19,620 bases of DNA from an uncultured Chloroflexota bacterium (lineage in GTDB: Bacteria > Chloroflexota > Chloroflexia > Thermomicrobiales > UBA6265). The notes beneath the pieces were generated by a model that had not been told where the DNA came from, made no database searches, and worked only from the letters and a program-made list of their open reading frames with translations. This document shows positions 1 to 6,939 of the stretch, piece by piece (position 1 is the stretch's first letter; each line of letters starts with the position of its first letter). Both the position numbers and the translations under genes were made by a program. Location: positions 1 through 19,620 of the forward strand of contig CALGSZ010000056.1 of NCBI GenBank assembly GCA_937901745.1. Direction: 5' to 3'.

Positions 1-10
1 ACAGGTTGAG

Positions 11-769
11 ATGAGCTCCCCTCGCCGGCCGACGCTCGAAGACGCCGCCCGAGCATGGCTCGACGAGCACGAGTCGAGTACCTCCGTTCCGCGATGGCTC
101 GTCCAGGCCCTCACAGATTTCGTCGAAAGAAGGTACCGAGGCGCCGCCCACGACCTCCGGGAGGTGCATGCGCTGCGTGAAAACCTGCTCGGCGATCAGA
201 GACCCCTGGAGGACCTCCACGACGCAGCCACCGGCCCCTGGGACAAACAGACTTTGGGCTCTGCTGCCAGCCACAGTGCCCCTCCGCAACAAGGGCGCCT
301 CCTGTTTCACCTCGCCCGTTTCCATCCAGGGACGAACGCACTGGAGCTGGGAGCCAACATCGGCATCTCCGCGGCATACATGGCATTGGGCCTCAGGTAC
401 GGCGGAGGGGGCCGGGTGGTGACCGTCGAAGGAAGCGGCGTTCGCTGTGAGGAGGCCCGACGTGTGCTGGGCCAACTCGGCATACGCGAGGTCGAGGTGG
501 TCCACGGCCAGTTCGATGACGTTCTGCGCGGTCTGATCGAATCCAGCCTGCCGATCGAACTGGCGTTCCTGGATGGCAATCACAGGAAAGAACCCACGAT
601 GCGCTACTTCGACCTCCTCGCCCAGGCCATGCCGTCGCAAGGGCTCGTCATCCTGGACGACATCAGATGGTCGGAAGAGATGCTGGCGGCTTGGGAAGAG
701 CTTCGCCAGGATCGCCGATCTTCTGAGGCTGTCGACCTGGGCCGTACCGGACTAATCGTCCTCGGGTGA
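11..769 (+). CDS. Class I SAM-dependent methyltransferase (surface-glycan locus type)
   Basis: A 252-residue protein with the Rossmann methyltransferase signature. Motif I is LELGANIGIS at residues 111-120, and the acidic residue expected to hold the SAM ribose is E140 in VVTVEG. A DGNH segment lies at 188-191 and LVILDD at 212-217. This resembles the Methyltransf_24 type of small O-methyltransferase often found in polysaccharide clusters, so transfer of a methyl group to a sugar hydroxyl is likely, but the acceptor is unknown. No signal peptide or membrane segment is seen, so it should be cytosolic. The ATG at 11 follows a weak purine-rich AGG and gives a normal family length. The reading frame is open to the window edge, so a longer start cannot be excluded. 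Its last 18 bases overlap the end of the convergent glycosyltransferase gene. Confidence 0.85.
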   Translation: MSSPRRPTLEDAARAWLDEHESSTSVPRWLVQALTDFVERRYRGAAHDLREVHALRENLLGDQRPLEDLHDAATGPWDKQTLGSAASHSAPPQQGRLLFHLARFHPGTNALELGANIGISAAYMALGLRYGGGGRVVTVEGSGVRCEEARRVLGQLGIREVEVVHGQFDDVLRGLIESSLPIELAFLDGNHRKEPTMRYFDLLAQAMPSQGLVILDDIRWSEEMLAAWEELRQDRRSSEAVDLGRTGLIVLG

Positions 770-2524
770 TGGCCAATCCTGCAGCGGCACGACCTTGACA
801 TCCCCGATAGAACCTGAACCTTCGATCCTGACGGGGGACCCAATCGCTAGTGCCCTATACGCCTGCTTCAACTCACCCTGCGGCTCTCGAAGGCCGCCTT
901 CGGTGAAGATCAAGAACCGATCGACGTCGCCGCGGATTTGGACGATCGGCTGATCGAGATCGAAGAGGGCCGTTTCACATGCCGACAACCACGTCAGCTG
1001 AGGTCTCAAGCCGGTCACGACCCCACAGCGACCGTCCGTGGCGTCGACGATGAGCCGAGCTGCTTCGACGAGAGCCTGGAACGAGTCGCCCATCGCCTCA
1101 GCATTTCGATCGAAGCGTGCGCCATGCACTCCCAACGACGCGAAAAGTGCGACGACTAGCCCTGACACGATCGCCTTCTCCGCCGGTAGCGATGCCCGAG
1201 CCTTCAGGTCGTCCCACGCCAGGACGCCGGCCAGGATGAGCAATCCGACCGGGAAGAAGACGAATCGGGGTTCCCCATGCGATATGAGACCCAGCGCGAC
1301 CAATTGCCCAACGGAAGGAACAGCGAGGAACAACGCGAGTCTGCGGTGGCTTCCTCGGGCCAAGGACGAAGCGATCCAGAGCACGCCAAGGACTATGGCG
1401 ACAGCGCCGATCTGCCCGGCCAGGAGGTCGCCGAATTCTCGGGCGTAGTCTTCGAGACCTTGACCTACGTATTCGCGGCCTCCACGTCCGGCGGTGAACA
1501 TGATCACCCCCAACGGGTGCCCGGTGGCAGCGGAAGCGAATGCGAAGTGCGGGACCAGTAATAGAAGCCCCCAGAAGGCCGCACCCAGCACACTCGAGAT
1601 CCGACGCCGGATACGGCCCCACCCGATGAGAAGGAAGGTTCCTGCGAGCAGTGCGAGACTGAGTACGGACTGGTAGCGCACGTAGATCGCCAGTACTGCA
1701 CTGGTTGCGGCCCACATCAGATCGCGATCCCGGGGCGAGTCGGCGGTGACCCATCGCCAGAGAAAGAGAGACGTCACAAAGAGCAGCCCACTCGACGGCA
1801 CATCCGACAGGAACTCGGAACCCCGACGCAGGAAGCTCGGCGCTACTCCGAAGATCGCAGCCGCGGCCACTCCTGCACCGCTCGAGCGCACCTCCCGCCC
1901 CAACGCCCAAAGGGCAACGAGAGTCCCGAGCGAGAAGACGACCGACAGACCTCGCAGAGCCTCCGGTGAATCGCTGACCAGAAGGACCGGTAGCGCCGCA
2001 ACGGATAAGCCAACCCCTCGGTGGAGGTCCCATCCCGTGTCCGGCGTGCCCTCCAGCCAGGCGCGAGCCTTCAGGGCGTAAGCGGCCTCGTCGTGCCCTA
2101 GTTGCCCACCTCCAACGACGATCGCCATCATCACCAGCGCTAACGCGCCCAACCCGCAGGCGATGAGCCGTGGCGACACCGGTCGGCTGAACACCGTGAT
2201 GAAGGTCCGCCCGCCTATCAGCGCCACGGCGACGGCGGCCATCAGACCGATGAATTCCAACGCTCCCAAGGGCGACGATCGAATCAGGGCTAGTAACAGC
2301 AGCCCCAGGCCGACAACGACTGCCCCCAAGCGGAAGGGTGCTTCCACCGTAGGCCGGGTCGCCAGCCAGCCGCACGCCGCACCGCAGCCGACTCCTACAG
2401 GCGCGATAATCGGATTCGGCATCGGCCACAGATCTCCCAAAGAGCCAAAGAGGGCGACCAGGATGGTGATCACCGCCACCACCGCGCCGCCCATGACCAG
2501 GGACTCGATGTGAGCGCGGCGCAT
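752..2524 (-). CDS. GT-C fold polytopic membrane glycosyltransferase (PMT_2/GT39-like)
   Basis: A 590-residue integral membrane protein with about ten or more hydrophobic segments. The hallmark is the first extracytoplasmic loop with HDEAAYALKARAWLEG at residues 144-159. Its Asp-Glu pair is the usual catalytic position of GT-C enzymes that use polyprenyl-phosphate sugars (ArnT/PMT/GT39-type). A second acidic loop, SEFLSDVPSSGLLF, follows at 236-249, also typical. The last ~110 residues are a soluble outer tail. It probably adds a sugar to a glycan or protein on the outer membrane face. The donor and acceptor are not readable from sequence. It starts 17 bp after the stop of the upstream M23 peptidase gene, with GAGG about 7 bases before the ATG, so the two form an operon. 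Its 3' end overlaps the methyltransferase gene tail to tail. Confidence 0.85.
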   Translation of the reverse strand: MRRAHIESLVMGGAVVAVITILVALFGSLGDLWPMPNPIIAPVGVGCGAACGWLATRPTVEAPFRLGAVVVGLGLLLLALIRSSPLGALEFIGLMAAVAVALIGGRTFITVFSRPVSPRLIACGLGALALVMMAIVVGGGQLGHDEAAYALKARAWLEGTPDTGWDLHRGVGLSVAALPVLLVSDSPEALRGLSVVFSLGTLVALWALGREVRSSGAGVAAAAIFGVAPSFLRRGSEFLSDVPSSGLLFVTSLFLWRWVTADSPRDRDLMWAATSAVLAIYVRYQSVLSLALLAGTFLLIGWGRIRRRISSVLGAAFWGLLLLVPHFAFASAATGHPLGVIMFTAGRGGREYVGQGLEDYAREFGDLLAGQIGAVAIVLGVLWIASSLARGSHRRLALFLAVPSVGQLVALGLISHGEPRFVFFPVGLLILAGVLAWDDLKARASLPAEKAIVSGLVVALFASLGVHGARFDRNAEAMGDSFQALVEAARLIVDATDGRCGVVTGLRPQLTWLSACETALFDLDQPIVQIRGDVDRFLIFTEGGLREPQGELKQAYRALAIGSPVRIEGSGSIGDVKVVPLQDWPSPEDD

Positions 2525-2541
2525 CGGGCCGCCTCGTCGGT

Positions 2542-3684
2542 TCAGCGGCCCAGCGCTCGGACGAAGAACGAGGCCATCTCCGCCCGTGTCAGAGGCCTGT
2601 CTGGGCAGAACTGGTCGTTCGTCGGGGGGTTGCAGCCCTTCGTGACCCCCGCGGCCATCAGTCGGTTGATCTCGTCTTCGAACCGACTTCCGTTGTCATC
2701 GACGAAGAAGTCGGTTGCTGACGGGTTGGCGTAGCGAATAGGGTCTCGATCACTGAACGCTTGTACAAGCATCTTCGCCATTTCGTCGCGAAGCAAGGGA
2801 CGTGAGGGGCAGAACTCAGTGGCGCTGCAACCGAAACCGATACCAGCTTCCATGACAGCGTTGATATCGGCGTTGAACACCGTGTTGTCGTCGTCACTGA
2901 AGTAGTCCTTGCTGGCCGGCGGAAGCCCCAACGTCCGACTGATGAACGCTGCTATCTCCCCGCGAGTGATCTTCCGCTGTGGGCAGTAGAGGGTGTTCGC
3001 CGGAGGATTGCAGCCACGTGTGATTCCGTCTGCGGCGAGCAGCTCGATATCGGACCGATGGACTGAGTCGACGATGTCCCGGAACACCGGCGCCGATGTC
3101 GGGGTCAGAGTGACCGTCCCCGCCTGAAGGTGAGGATACGGGTCGATCGGTTGCGCATTCCATCCTTCGCCTACTCGGATCTCGAAGTGGAGGTGTGATT
3201 CGGCGTTTTCGGCGTTTCCAGAGTCCCCTACCCAGCCGATCAGCTGGCCAGCCTTCACCGGATACGACACTCTCCCGCCAGACTCGACGAACGCCTGGAC
3301 GATGTCGGGCGCTACGCCGACTCCCTTCCCGTCATCGGTGCCGGGTGTGTCGTTGTTCAAATGCAGGTAGCGAGTCTGCCAGCCGCCATGATCGATGACG
3401 AGCCACTGGTGGCCGCCTGGCTCGGGGGCGCCGTCGTTCCTGAAGCCTCGCACGGAGGTGACTACGCCATCGGCAGCTGCCACTGCCGGGACCATCTTGG
3501 CTGCCATGATGTCCACACCCTCATGCCTGCGGCTACAACCGTCGCGGCAATCACCGAAGCTATCGGTGAGCACGTGTGGACCATCCACTGGGAAGGTCAG
3601 AGGGAGTGATTCTTGGGCTCCAGCAGCGATTGGCGCCAGCAGAAGCGCGGCCAGAAGTACGAGACGGATGAAATAGCGAAGCAT
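2542..3684 (-). CDS. Secreted M23 metallopeptidase with three SLH-like repeats
   Basis: With the ATG at 3684 the product is 380 residues and opens with a classic signal peptide (MLRYFIRLVLLAALLLAPIA then AGA/Q, cleavage near residue 23). The frame allows a start at 3813, but that would bury the signal peptide behind 43 residues and run into the divergent gene. The M23 (LytM-type) peptidase domain spans about 28-185 and keeps all expected zinc and catalytic residues: H54 and D58 (HxxxD) and the H164-L-H166 pair. After a linker come three repeats of about 55-65 residues (208-255, 270-312, 333-379) of S-layer-homology type, pattern AxGITxGC...CPxxxLTRxEMA. Each has two cysteines (C225/C234, C286/C292, C351/C360) that could form disulfides. 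The likely role is cell-wall peptide cleavage or remodelling while tethered to wall polymer. It is the first gene of a pair with the GT-C glycosyltransferase. Confidence 0.88.
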   Translation of the reverse strand: MLRYFIRLVLLAALLLAPIAAGAQESLPLTFPVDGPHVLTDSFGDCRDGCSRRHEGVDIMAAKMVPAVAAADGVVTSVRGFRNDGAPEPGGHQWLVIDHGGWQTRYLHLNNDTPGTDDGKGVGVAPDIVQAFVESGGRVSYPVKAGQLIGWVGDSGNAENAESHLHFEIRVGEGWNAQPIDPYPHLQAGTVTLTPTSAPVFRDIVDSVHRSDIELLAADGITRGCNPPANTLYCPQRKITRGEIAAFISRTLGLPPASKDYFSDDDNTVFNADINAVMEAGIGFGCSATEFCPSRPLLRDEMAKMLVQAFSDRDPIRYANPSATDFFVDDNGSRFEDEINRLMAAGVTKGCNPPTNDQFCPDRPLTRAEMASFFVRALGR

Positions 3685-3685
3685 C

Positions 3686-3785
3686 GATTCAAGGATCGGG
3701 AGACGACCCAGGGACCTTAACGCCTTCGGGGACGGTGCGCCCAGTTCGACCAGGAGGAGACCAGGGACCCCGTACCATCCTGAAG
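3686..3785. other. Divergent intergenic region between peptidase and acyltransferase genes
   Basis: About 100 bp separates the divergent starts at 3684 and 3786 and must hold promoters for both pairs. On the plus strand TACCAT at 3773-3778 is a TANNNT -10 element (see its own entry). On the minus strand TAAGGT (bases 3719 down to 3714) could be a -10 about 29 bases before the peptidase start. No convincing -35 boxes, inverted repeats or terminators were seen. Confidence 0.5.
3773..3778 (+). promoter_or_regulatory. Putative -10 element, near-leaderless promoter
   Basis: TACCAT matches the TANNNT -10 consensus of high-GC Gram-positive bacteria and lies 7 bases before the ATG at 3786. This spacing would place the transcription start at or next to the start codon, giving a leaderless message, which fits the absence of a Shine-Dalgarno sequence. 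No good -35 box is seen at 17-18 bases. TTCGAC at 3745-3750 is too far upstream. Confidence 0.4.
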
Positions 3786-5657
3786 ATGCCGAACGGGGGT
3801 AAGACCGAAACACGGCTGGCCTATCGTCCAGTACTCGACGGTGTCCGTGGACTCGCGGTCGTCTTGGTGGTGTGCTACCACCTCGAGCTGCCTGGGTTTC
3901 ACGCCGGCTTCGTCGGGGTCGACATCTTCTTCGTTCTCTCGGGCTTTCTCATCACATCGCTCCTGATTCGGGAGTACGACGTGCGCGGTTCTGTTTCTCT
4001 TCCCCGGTTCTGGGCACGTCGGGCCCGCCGCCTGCTACCAGCGCTGCTCGTTGTGGTGCTCCTCACGATGGCGGCAATGCCGTCAGTCTCCGTCTTCCCC
4101 ACTCTCGGAGACGCCTTGGCGTCGTTGCTCTACGCGGCGAATTGGCGGTTCATCGCCACGTCTCAGTCCTACTTCGCGGAAGCCAACGCCTCCAGTCCGT
4201 TCCGCCACATGTGGTCGCTCGCAGTGGAGGAGCACTTCTACCTGCTCTGGCCGGTGGCGTTCATCCTTCTCTGGCGGTTCAGCCAGCGTACACGTTGGGT
4301 CTGGATGACGGCGATAGCACTCGCCTCAGCGTGCGCGATGGCGTTGGCGTACTCACCGTCCGATCCTTCGCGCGCCTACTTCGGAACCGATACACGGATC
4401 CACCAGATCTTGGTCGGGGCACTCCTCGCCACTGTCATGGCTGGACGCCGGACTTCGCCGCGCACGGGGGCGTTGCTGGGTGCGGTCGGAACGGGCGGTC
4501 TTCTGACGACACTGATATTCATCTCGGACGACGGCGCCTTCTACTACTACGGAGGCGCAGTGATGGTCGCTTTGTCCACCGCTGCCGTTATCGCCGCACT
4601 GGAGGCCGAACCGCAACGGAAGCTCCCGCCGCTCCTAGCCAGTCGACCCCTGGTCGCGTTGGGAAAGCGGTCGTACGGGATCTATCTGTGGCACTGGCCA
4701 ATCATCGTTTGGCTGCTGCAACGACAGGTGCAGGGCTTCGAGAGAACGGTGCTGGCAATTGCGGCAACACTCCTGTTGGCGTCGATCTCCTTCCGTTTCA
4801 TCGAGCAACCCATCCGCCACAACACCTCATGGACCAACCGCCAGACTCTGGTGTCCGCTGCCGCAGCCTTGGCTCTCGCCAGCGTCACAGCCGTGGGCTT
4901 GGGGAGCCGTTACGAGCCTCCCCGATGGATGACCGCTGAAGCCGGGGTGCTCGTGACAGCCGGGTTCGACAATTCCCCGCGCATGGTGATCGCACTAGTC
5001 GGAGATTCAGTCGCGGCTAGCCTGGTGCCGGGCTTCGAAGAGTCGACGATGTCTCGAGGCATGGCATTCGTCTCGGTCGCCGCGCGCGGGTGCGCGTTGA
5101 CCGACGGTCGGCAAGTACAGCCGGATGGGACGCCGTACACATATACGGAACGGTGTGATCAGCTCATCCCGGAGGGTATCGAAAGAATGCTCGAGACTCG
5201 TCCCGATCTGGTGATCTGGTACAGCGGCCGCGATTCCAACGTGCATTTCGAGGTGAACGGCAAGATTCTCGTCCCCCGCACCCCTCAACACGATGCTTAC
5301 GTACGGAAGCAGCTTGGAGCGATGGTTGCCCTCCTCACGTCTGGTGGAGCAGGAGTGGCAATCATCGAACCTTTCCCCGTTCCCGGGGTCGGCTGCGACA
5401 GCCCAGGGGCACCGTCCAGTTGCCTGGAGTGGGAACGACGATCAGCTGCAATGGATCACTTGACAGGAATCCTCCAGGAGCTTACGGGACCCGATGTGCT
5501 GCTGATCGATGCCGATGACATAGTGTGTCGCGGTGACCAGAGATGCGACCCCTGGATCAACGGTGAACGTCTCAGAGAGGATGGAAACCACTTCAGCGAA
5601 TCGATGGCTCGATTCGTTGCTCCCCAGCTCTTGGATCTGGTTCTAGACGCATGGTGA
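3786..5657 (+). CDS. Acyltransferase-3 / SGNH O-acyltransferase (OafA/YrhL-like)
   Basis: A 623-residue two-part enzyme. Residues ~13-375 are the ten-helix acyltransferase-3 membrane domain. RPVLDGVRGLAV at 14-25 opens it, the conserved catalytic-type His is H32 (CYHLEL), followed by GFVGVDIFFVLSGFLI (41-56) and WSLAVEEHFYLLWP (143-156). Residues ~398-623 form an extracytoplasmic SGNH/GDSL-like domain with GDSVA (406-410) and the DxxH catalytic pair D599/H602 in DGNHFS. In this family the membrane domain passes an acyl group across the membrane and the SGNH domain places it on a surface glycan or peptidoglycan. The ATG at 3786 was chosen over the in-frame ATG at 3735 because the family begins just before RPxLDGxRG and because a -10-like element directly precedes it. 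Only 4 bases separate its stop from the next gene, so the two are co-transcribed. Confidence 0.93.
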   Translation: MPNGGKTETRLAYRPVLDGVRGLAVVLVVCYHLELPGFHAGFVGVDIFFVLSGFLITSLLIREYDVRGSVSLPRFWARRARRLLPALLVVVLLTMAAMPSVSVFPTLGDALASLLYAANWRFIATSQSYFAEANASSPFRHMWSLAVEEHFYLLWPVAFILLWRFSQRTRWVWMTAIALASACAMALAYSPSDPSRAYFGTDTRIHQILVGALLATVMAGRRTSPRTGALLGAVGTGGLLTTLIFISDDGAFYYYGGAVMVALSTAAVIAALEAEPQRKLPPLLASRPLVALGKRSYGIYLWHWPIIVWLLQRQVQGFERTVLAIAATLLLASISFRFIEQPIRHNTSWTNRQTLVSAAAALALASVTAVGLGSRYEPPRWMTAEAGVLVTAGFDNSPRMVIALVGDSVAASLVPGFEESTMSRGMAFVSVAARGCALTDGRQVQPDGTPYTYTERCDQLIPEGIERMLETRPDLVIWYSGRDSNVHFEVNGKILVPRTPQHDAYVRKQLGAMVALLTSGGAGVAIIEPFPVPGVGCDSPGAPSSCLEWERRSAAMDHLTGILQELTGPDVLLIDADDIVCRGDQRCDPWINGERLREDGNHFSESMARFVAPQLLDLVLDAW

Positions 5658-5661
5658 CTCG

Positions 5662-6939
5662 ATGACACGCGACGAGGAGTTGTGGGAGCACCTACTGTCG
5701 CTTCAGGCACAGATCGATCACCTGATCGAACGAGATGAAGCGCGTCTGCAGCGAATAGCGAAGCTAGAGCGGGATCGCGAGGTCCTACGCAAGAGACTCG
5801 AAAAAGCCCGTTCCAAGAGTCTTTTCGGGCGTCGCCACAAGCGGCGCTCCGAAGAGGACTCGAGACCGAAAAAACGGGACTCTCAGGCAACAGCCAGAAC
5901 ACTGCACGTTCCCGGCGTCGGATCGATCACAGAAACGCCTCCAACGAGGGCCGAACCACGTCGCACCCTTTCCGTCGCCGCGGTTCTCGATCCGATCAGC
6001 ACCACTGTGTTTCAGCCGGAGTTCACAGTGATACCCGTAGCGGCCAAGGGTTGGGAGGAGACGCTCGAGGAGACACGTCCCGATCTGCTGCTCGTGGAAA
6101 GTGCCTATTCGGGTGCCGACGGTAGCTGGGCAACGCGAATCGCACGCTTCGGCAAACCATCGCCCCTCCTCGAGAGACTGGTGGACTGGTGTCGGGCGCG
6201 ATCGATCCCAACGGTCTTCTGGAACAAAGAGGACCCAATCAACTTCGATTGGTTCATCAGTTCCGCGTCCCTTTTCGATTACGTGTTCACTGTCGACAGC
6301 GATCAGATTCTCCGTTATCGCGAGACTCTCGGACACAACAATGTTGGACTGCTTCCCTTCTTCGCTCAACCGGCTATCCATTTCCCAGGACCCGACGCCG
6401 CCCGAACCGGAAACGTCGCATTTGCGGGCTCGTATTTCGCTGCGAAGCACCCTGAGCGGCGGGAGCAGATAGGGTACGTGCTCGGTCCTGCGCGTCGATT
6501 CGGACTCGACATATTCGATCGCCACGCGGACACCAGCGACGAACGATTCCTATGGCCCGAAGAGTTTCGCCCCCATATCCGAGGCGGGCTGACGTACCTG
6601 CAGACCGTAGAGGCTTACAGACGGTACCGGGTGTTCCTCAACGTCAACACGGTCACCGCTTCACCGACCATGTGCGCCCGACGGGTGTTCGAGCTTGCCG
6701 CTTGCGGAACTCCGATACTGAGCGGACCTTCGTTGGCGTTGGAACCCTTGGCGAGAGAAGGAGCCATCGCCATCTCCCATAGCGAGCAGGAGACTGAAAC
6801 GTGGCTGGACCGACTACTGGGCGATGCCGATGTGCGCCGAGAAATGGCCGAGCGGGCTCGGCGGTGGGTCCTCGAAGGCAACACGGCTTCGGACCGCGTC
6901 GACCAGATCCTCGAGGCGCTCGGGGGCCGATCAGCCTGA
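5662..6939 (+). CDS. CgeB-like glycosyltransferase with short N-terminal coiled coil
   Basis: A 425-residue protein. Residues ~8-52 are heptad-like and highly charged (coiled coil), 53-100 a basic, low-complexity linker, and ~102-425 a GT-B type transferase of the CgeB/DUF3880 plus Glyco_trans_1_2 class. Landmarks are PTVFWNKEDP (183-192), LPFFAQPAIHFPG (231-243), VAFAGSYFAAKHPER (252-266), GLDIFDRHAD (281-290), and the donor-site region SPTMCARRVFELAACGTP (334-351) with E344. It is probably a cytosolic glycan transferase with unknown donor. It is translationally coupled to the acyltransferase gene: GGTGA straddles that stop, 4 bases before this ATG. Its last 9 bases overlap the end of the convergent fusion gene. 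The C-terminal 320 residues are clearly paralogous to residues 380-690 of the protein at 10806-13175, sharing the FWNKEDP, AQP, HPER and SPTM blocks in order. Confidence 0.85.
   Translation: MTRDEELWEHLLSLQAQIDHLIERDEARLQRIAKLERDREVLRKRLEKARSKSLFGRRHKRRSEEDSRPKKRDSQATARTLHVPGVGSITETPPTRAEPRRTLSVAAVLDPISTTVFQPEFTVIPVAAKGWEETLEETRPDLLLVESAYSGADGSWATRIARFGKPSPLLERLVDWCRARSIPTVFWNKEDPINFDWFISSASLFDYVFTVDSDQILRYRETLGHNNVGLLPFFAQPAIHFPGPDAARTGNVAFAGSYFAAKHPERREQIGYVLGPARRFGLDIFDRHADTSDERFLWPEEFRPHIRGGLTYLQTVEAYRRYRVFLNVNTVTASPTMCARRVFELAACGTPILSGPSLALEPLAREGAIAISHSEQETETWLDRLLGDADVRREMAERARRWVLEGNTASDRVDQILEALGGRSA

Noticed and set aside
1098..2429. 443-residue open frame on the minus strand inside the GT-C gene
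   Set aside because: Arg/Gly/Pro-rich translation with no family motifs, fully inside a convincing membrane glycosyltransferase. It is a high-GC shadow frame.
3735..3785. Upstream start for the acyltransferase at 3735
   Set aside because: The added 17 residues are not typical of the family and would cover the -10-like element. The ATG at 3786 fits better.
3685..3813. Longer start (3813) for the M23 peptidase
   Set aside because: It would place 43 residues before an excellent signal peptide and overlap the divergent acyltransferase start.
3872..4939. 355-residue plus-strand frame inside the acyltransferase gene
   Set aside because: Low-complexity Arg-rich product lacking motifs. The overlapping frame has clear acyltransferase-3 hallmarks.
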